In this document: piece after piece, positions 60,269 to 64,000 of the stretch
Layout: the number at the start of each line of letters is the position of its first letter
Position numbering within the stretch: position 1 is the stretch's first letter
From: Pelotomaculum_C sp050950345
Lineage (GTDB): Bacteria > Bacillota > Desulfotomaculia > Desulfotomaculales > Pelotomaculaceae
Assembly: GCA_050950345.1 (NCBI GenBank)
Contig: JBMNHK010000002.1
Coordinates: 682,001-746,000 of the forward strand
Reading direction: 5' to 3'
Length of the DNA: 64,000 nucleotides
The notes under the pieces: generated by a model
What the model saw: the letters and a program-made list of their open reading frames with translations, nothing else
Databases searched by the model: none
Told to the model about the DNA's origin: nothing
Translations under genes and position numbers: made by a program

Positions 60269-61466
60269 GTTGTAAAATTAAATGCCGCATATAACAAAAA
60301 AATAGAGACTCATGGCAAAACCTCTGATATGTTAAAGGTGACTAAACCACAACATAAAGGAGGCCATGCACATGAGTCAATCCCATTGTACCACGACATT
60401 ACGCCGTTTTAAACATATTACATTAAGAGAACGCTACCAGATTGAAATTCTACTCAAGGAGAAGAAGCGCCCCAGCGAGATAGCGAAGCTGTTAGGCAAG
60501 CATAAACGAACCATCGAACGCGAGATTGGCCGTGGGACTGTCAGGATGCTAGGATACGACCTTACTTATGTAGACAAATACTGCGCAGATACAGCCGAGC
60601 GAGTATACCGCGAAAAAGCCGCTAATAAGGGAGCATGCTTAAAGATTGGTCATGACCATGAACTGGCAAATCACATAGAAAAAAAGATTATCCAGGAGAA
60701 ATATACGCCTGACGCAGTCATTGGCGAAATCTGGGCAAAAGGCATAAAATTTAAGACCAGTATATGTACAAAAACGCTCTATAACTATATCGATAAAGAA
60801 TTATTTGCAAATATAACGAATAAAGACCTGCCGGTAAAACGAGTACCCCGAAAAAAACGCCATAAGAAGGTAAGAGTTGCCCACAACAATCTAAAAGGCA
60901 CTAGCATAGAAGAAAGACCTGAAGCAGCTGGTAGCCGGGAGGAAGCCGGCCATTGGGAGATGGATTGTGTAGTAAGTGGCAAAGGAAAAGGCAAAGCCGC
61001 ACTGCTAGTTCTGACAGAACGCAAGTCGAGAAAAGAGCTTATCCGAAAGATGCCGGAAAAGACACAGAAATCAGTGAAGAAAGCCCTGGATAGGCTTGAA
61101 AGGGAGTACGGAACACGCTTTGCAGAAGTGTTTAAAACCATTACGGTAGACAATGGAAGCGAGTTTCTTAACAGTGCTGAATTAGAGAGTTCGGTCAGAA
61201 AGCCAGGCACTCAACGGACAAAAATCTTTTATGCCCACCCATTTAGCGCCTGGGAACGTGGAACCAATGAAAATGCCAACAAGTTAATCCGCCGGTTTAT
61301 ACCAAAGGGCACAGATATCAGCAAGCTTAAGCAAAAAGACATCAGGCGAATTGAGAACTGGATGAATAATTACCCAAGAAAAATTCATGGATATAAATCT
61401 GCTAATGAGATGGTAGCATAATCAGAGGTGCCAAAATATGGGTGGCAATTAAACTTGCAATTAACC
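60269..61466 (+). mobile_element. IS30-family insertion sequence
   Basis: About 1.2 kb containing one IS30-type transposase gene, bounded by 20-bp direct repeats. Imperfect terminal inverted repeats: TTGTAAAATTAAATGCC (60270-60286) against TTGCAAGTTTAATTGCC on the minus strand (plus coordinates 61444-61460), 13 of 17 matching. Six bases (TTAACC, 61461-61466) lie between the right inverted repeat and the right direct repeat, so the exact right end is not fixed. The element appears intact. Confidence 0.85.
60372..61421 (+). CDS. IS30-family transposase
   Basis: About 349 residues. ATG 60372 is preferred with AAAGGAGG 8 nt upstream; ATG 60366 is 2 nt after it. N-terminal helix-turn-helix: ITLRERYQIEILLKEKKRPSEIAKLLGKHKRTIEREI in short form (RPSEIAKLLGKHKRTIEREI). 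The DDE core shows HWEMDCVVSG (Asp about 197), ITVDNGSEF (Asp about 259) and ERGTNENANKLIRR (Glu about 298). Complete, no stops or frameshift. The nearest ORFs upstream and downstream are yqhV and pyrR; the insertion interrupts neither. Confidence 0.94.
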   Translation: MSQSHCTTTLRRFKHITLRERYQIEILLKEKKRPSEIAKLLGKHKRTIEREIGRGTVRMLGYDLTYVDKYCADTAERVYREKAANKGACLKIGHDHELANHIEKKIIQEKYTPDAVIGEIWAKGIKFKTSICTKTLYNYIDKELFANITNKDLPVKRVPRKKRHKKVRVAHNNLKGTSIEERPEAAGSREEAGHWEMDCVVSGKGKGKAALLVLTERKSRKELIRKMPEKTQKSVKKALDRLEREYGTRFAEVFKTITVDNGSEFLNSAELESSVRKPGTQRTKIFYAHPFSAWERGTNENANKLIRRFIPKGTDISKLKQKDIRRIENWMNNYPRKIHGYKSANEMVA

Positions 61467-61486
61467 CGCATGTAGCCGGTGGGTAA
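61467..61486 (+). repeat. Right direct repeat flanking the IS30 element
   Basis: CGCATGTAGCCGGTGGGTAA, identical to 60249-60268. The pyr promoter -35 begins 7 nt later, so the insertion left it intact. Confidence 0.85.
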
Positions 61487-61492
61487 TTTTTG

Positions 61493-61521
61493 TTGACACT
61501 AAGCTGATTTTACTGTAGAAT
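61493..61521 (+). promoter_or_regulatory. Sigma-A promoter of the pyr operon
   Basis: TTGACA (61493-61498), 17 nt, TAGAAT (61516-61521), one mismatch from consensus overall. Transcription would begin near 61528 and read through the PyrR-type leader. Confidence 0.8.
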
Positions 61522-61540
61522 TCTATGGAAAGAAAAACAC

Positions 61541-61626
61541 CTTGAAATCGGCCCGGGAGGCCGGTAAGGAAACTTGTAGCTTGTTGCCAGCTATGGCCTG
61601 TTTACCGGTGGTAAGCAGGCCTTTTT
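61541..61626 (+). promoter_or_regulatory. PyrR attenuator in the pyrR leader
   Basis: CCTT/AAGG enclose a CGGCC/GGCCG hairpin, with GCCCGGGAGGCC (61551-61562) matching the PyrR-binding loop UCCNGNGAGGYU at 10 of 12 positions. The terminator is GGCCTG (61595-61600) with CAGGCC (61616-61621), inner TTACC/GGTAA, and a T-run to 61626. An upstream AGGCC can alternatively pair with GGCCT, giving an antiterminator. UMP-bound PyrR would stabilise the first hairpin and so termination. Confidence 0.8.
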
Positions 61627-61644
61627 ACGAAATGGAGGTTATCC

Positions 61645-62190
61645 ATGAGTAAGGAAAAGGCTCAAATTTTAGACCGGGAAGGGATCCGGCGTTCACTAAC
61701 CAGGATAGCTCACGAAATTATCGAACATAACAAGGGGACCGAAGACCTTGTGCTGATAGGAATTTACCGGCGTGGCGTGCCTCTGGCCCAGCGCCTGGCC
61801 GAGAGAATTAAAGTTATTGAAAACAGGCCGGTGCCGGTGGGGTTTCTGGATATCACTCTTTACCGGGACGACTTGACAACCTTGGATTACAAGCCGCTGG
61901 TTCGTTCTACCCAGGTGCCTTTTGCGGTGACGGGCAAGTCTGTTGTACTGGTGGACGATGTCATTTACACCGGTAGAACCATTCGAGCTGCCCTGGATGC
62001 GGTAATGGATCTTGGCCGTCCTAAGTCGATCCAACTGGCGGTGTTGATCGACCGGGGGCACAGGGAATTGCCCATCCGTCCTGACTACGTTGGTAAAAAT
62101 GTCCCTACCTCCAAAAAGGAAGAGGCATTGGTCAAATTACAAGAAATTGATGGGGAGGAAAGGGTGGTTATCCTTGAACTCCCTGACTAA
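61645..62190 (+). CDS. pyrR: Pyr operon attenuation protein/uracil phosphoribosyltransferase
   Basis: 181-residue bifunctional RNA-binding attenuator. The PRPP-binding motif is SVVLVDDVIYTGRTIRAAL (about 98-115). Other family features: IGIYRRGVPLAQRLAERI and DYKPLVRSTQVPFAV. It binds the two leader sites in response to UMP/UTP. ATG 61645 follows ATGGAGG, 19 nt after the attenuator terminator. Confidence 0.96.
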   Translation: MSKEKAQILDREGIRRSLTRIAHEIIEHNKGTEDLVLIGIYRRGVPLAQRLAERIKVIENRPVPVGFLDITLYRDDLTTLDYKPLVRSTQVPFAVTGKSVVLVDDVIYTGRTIRAALDAVMDLGRPKSIQLAVLIDRGHRELPIRPDYVGKNVPTSKKEEALVKLQEIDGEERVVILELPD

Positions 62191-62216
62191 AACCTGGTGC
62201 TGCCTTTAAAGAACGG

Positions 62217-62300
62217 TCCTGTGAGGCCGCAAAGGGAGAACCTGACGGTTTCCCCTTTTATGGCCTTTGCCCGGGATGCGGGCAGGGTCTTTATTTTTGA
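62217..62300 (+). promoter_or_regulatory. Second PyrR attenuator between pyrR and pyrB
   Basis: TCCTGTGAGGCC (62217-62228) matches the PyrR-binding loop at 11 of 12 positions. Downstream CTTTGCCCG (62265-62273), GGATG, CGGGCAGGG (62279-62287) form a terminator stem, with two G-T pairs, followed by TCTTTATTTTTG. It lies in the 129-nt gap before pyrB. B. subtilis also has attenuators inside its pyr operon. Confidence 0.75.
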
Positions 62301-62319
62301 GCTTAAGGAGAGTGGTCCT

Positions 62320-63258
62320 GTGGCCATTATCGGGAAGGATCTGTTGAGTCTTAAAGATATGCCTGCTGAAACAATCAGCCTTATCCTTGACACAGCAAAA
62401 TCGATGAAGGAAATCATGAGCAGGCAGATCAAAAAGGTTCCCACTTTACGGGGCAAAACCATAGTCACACTTTTTTACGAGTCAAGTACCCGTACCAGGT
62501 CATCATTTGAACTGGCCGGCAAATACTTGAGCGCGGATGTTGTTAATATTGCCGCCGCTACCAGCAGCGTTAACAAGGGAGAAAGTCTCAAGGACACAGC
62601 CTACACGCTTACAGCAATGGGGGCGGATGTGGTGGTGCTGCGACACCCGATGGCCGGTGCCCCGGAGTTGCTGGCCAGGGCAATAGATGCTTCGGTGATA
62701 AATGCCGGGGACGGTGCCCATGAACACCCGTCCCAGGGGCTGTTGGACCTGTTTACCGTGCGGGAAAAGAAAGGCCGTCTGGAGGGGCTCAAAGTTGTTA
62801 TCGTAGGTGATATTTTACATAGCCGGGTAGCCCGTTCCGATATCTGGGGTTACACCAGGATGGGGGCAGAAGTGAGACTGACCGGTCCGGCTACCATGAT
62901 GCCTCCGGGTATTGAAAAGACCGGCGCCAGGGTTTACCAACACCTCGAAGAAGCTCTGGCAGGGGCGGATGTAATCAATATCCTCAGAATTCAACGGGAA
63001 AGGCAGCAACAAGGATTATTTCCCGGTGTGCGTGAATACGCCATGCTGTTCGGAATGAACAAGGACAGGCTTAAACTGGCTGCCCCGGATGCTCTGGTAA
63101 TGCACCCGGGTCCCATGAACCGGGGTGTGGAGATAGCGCCTGACGTGGCTGACGGCGTACAATCAGTGATTACCGAACAGGTCACAAACGGTGTAGCGAT
63201 ACGCATGGCGCTATTATACCTGCTTACGGGAGGTGCTTTAGTTGAAACTGCTGATTAA
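62320..63258 (+). CDS. pyrB: Aspartate carbamoyltransferase catalytic chain
   Basis: About 312-residue enzyme making N-carbamoyl-aspartate in pyrimidine synthesis. GTG 62320 is chosen because AAGGAG lies 9 nt upstream and the length fits; the longer frame starting at 62197 covers the attenuator. Carbamoyl-phosphate site: FYESSTRTRSSFELAGK (about 54-70); HEHPSQGLLDLFTV; VIVGDILHSRVARSDI; MHPGPMNRGVEI at the C-terminus. No pyrI is seen. It overlaps pyrC by 17 nt. Confidence 0.95.
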   Translation: MAIIGKDLLSLKDMPAETISLILDTAKSMKEIMSRQIKKVPTLRGKTIVTLFYESSTRTRSSFELAGKYLSADVVNIAAATSSVNKGESLKDTAYTLTAMGADVVVLRHPMAGAPELLARAIDASVINAGDGAHEHPSQGLLDLFTVREKKGRLEGLKVVIVGDILHSRVARSDIWGYTRMGAEVRLTGPATMMPPGIEKTGARVYQHLEEALAGADVINILRIQRERQQQGLFPGVREYAMLFGMNKDRLKLAAPDALVMHPGPMNRGVEIAPDVADGVQSVITEQVTNGVAIRMALLYLLTGGALVETAD

Positions 63259-64000
63259 AGGCGGTACTGTGATTGATCCGGTAGAAGGCAGTGTAGCCGA
63301 TAAGGATATTCTGTTGCAGGACGGCCTGATTGTTGAAACCGGCAAGGGATTAAGCTCTGCCGGGGCTGAGGTCCTTGATGCTGCGGGAAAATTGGTTGTG
63401 CCGGGATTAGTTGATATGCACGTGCACCTGCGCGAGCCGGGTTATGAAGCCAAAGAAACTATCTCAACCGGTACCCGTGCCGCCATTAGAGGCGGTTTTA
63501 CATCGGTAGCCTGCATGCCCAATACAAAACCTGTGGCTGATCATGCCGCCTTGATCTCGCACATCAAAACTACTGCTGCCGCCCTTGGCCTGGCCAGGGT
63601 ATATCCCATAGGCGCAATTACCAGCGGTAGTAAGGGAGAAGAGCTGGCAGAAATGGGCGATATGAAACAAGCTGGCGCGGTAGCTTTCTCTGACGATGGA
63701 CAACCTGTAATGCAGGCCGGATTAATGCGCCGGGCCATGCAGTACGCAAAAATGCTGGGTATGACCATCATCTCCCACTGTGAGGATAAGGGACTTAGCG
63801 CAAATGGTGTGATGCATGAAGGGTACGTATCCACAATGCTGGGTTTAAAGGGTATCCCTGCCTCAGCGGAAGAAGTGATGGTGGCGAGGGAGCTTTTGCT
63901 GGCCGAGGAGACTGGTTGCCGTCTCCATATTGCCCATGTCAGTACGGCTGGTGCAGTGCGTTTGGTGCGTGAGGCCAAAGCCAGGGGCGTCCCGGTAACC
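63242..64000 (+). CDS. pyrC: Dihydroorotase, N-terminal part (cut by window end)
   Basis: 253 codons are visible and the gene runs past the window end. TTG 63242 lies after GGGAGGTG, inside the pyrB end. The enzyme cyclises carbamoyl-aspartate. Metal site: DMHVHLREPGYEAKET (HxH at about 60-62), later FSDDGQPV, ISHCED and HVSTAG with His ligands. The sequence fits the class I dihydroorotase group of Gram-positives. No frameshift in the visible part. Confidence 0.95.
   Translation, partial: MKLLIKGGTVIDPVEGSVADKDILLQDGLIVETGKGLSSAGAEVLDAAGKLVVPGLVDMHVHLREPGYEAKETISTGTRAAIRGGFTSVACMPNTKPVADHAALISHIKTTAAALGLARVYPIGAITSGSKGEELAEMGDMKQAGAVAFSDDGQPVMQAGLMRRAMQYAKMLGMTIISHCEDKGLSANGVMHEGYVSTMLGLKGIPASAEEVMVARELLLAEETGCRLHIAHVSTAGAVRLVREAKARGVPVT

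Noticed and set aside
62197..62319. Long N-terminus of pyrB
   Set aside because: These codons cover the PyrR attenuator; GTG 62320 has AAGGAG and gives the normal length.
1..64000. Transfer or ribosomal RNA genes
   Set aside because: No cloverleaf or rRNA-like stretch was recognised on reading both strands; a dedicated tRNA/rRNA search would be decisive.

Overview
The window reads as a chromosomal segment of an endospore-forming Clostridia-class Firmicute, most like the Pelotomaculum/Desulfotomaculum (Peptococcaceae) group. This is inferred from gene content and order, not from a search. Supporting evidence: a division and cell-wall (dcw) cluster running into spoIIGA-sigE-sigG, paired DUF881 proteins plus a small basic protein before ftsZ, the ylmE-sepF-proC-ylmG-ylmH-divIVA-ileS-lspA-rluD block, a pyrR-led pyr operon, phosphosulfolactate synthase and YqhV. 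No rRNA, tRNA or CRISPR was seen.

Layout. 1-3.0 kb: end of a Lon-type protease gene, a lipoprotein-like HtrA protease and a Cys-cluster protein. 3.2-6.6 kb: a three-gene ABC importer (PF04392-type binding protein, permease, ATPase) bracketed by two short 5' fragments of group IIC introns, each just after a hairpin. 6.6-9.1 kb (minus): YkoP-like protein, polysaccharide deacetylase and an MFS transporter. 9.2-13.4 kb: feoA-feoB behind a perfect 35-bp Fur-box palindrome, a D,D-carboxypeptidase and a Fur-family regulator. 13.4-15.3 kb: a conserved protein of unknown role and a PHP phosphoesterase.

15.4-35.4 kb: the dcw cluster mraZ-rsmH-ftsL-spoVD-murE-murF-mraY-murD-ftsW-murG-murC-murB-murA-ftsQ-DUF881-DUF881-sbp-ftsZ. 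It makes lipid II and the division machinery. murF carries a one-base frameshift at a G-run, and no ftsA lies before ftsZ. 35.4-39.4 kb: a small divergent operon, then spoIIGA-sigE, sigG (with a textbook sigma-F promoter) and ylmC. 39.5-52.4 kb: a LysM protein, FmdB-like zinc ribbon, beta-CASP nuclease, pgeF, a PhoP/PhoR-type two-component pair, an HlyD-like protein and the ylmE-to-divIVA block, followed by NUDIX, DUF2889-like and DUF167 genes.

52.4-56 kb: ileS under a T-box riboswitch, then about 390 bp of very degenerate ~40-nt tandem repeats. 56.2-60.3 kb: lspA, rluD-like, DUF441, a lipoprotein, comA and yqhV. 60.25-61.49 kb: an IS30-family element flanked by 20-bp direct repeats. 61.5-64 kb: pyrR-pyrB-pyrC (pyrC cut by the window end) with two PyrR-type attenuators.

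The window is mainly core housekeeping and sporulation sequence. The unusual features are the intron scars, the degenerate repeat array, the long duplication around the IS, the murF frameshift, a 110-nt ftsL/spoVD overlap and several unlisted short ORFs and regulatory sites.
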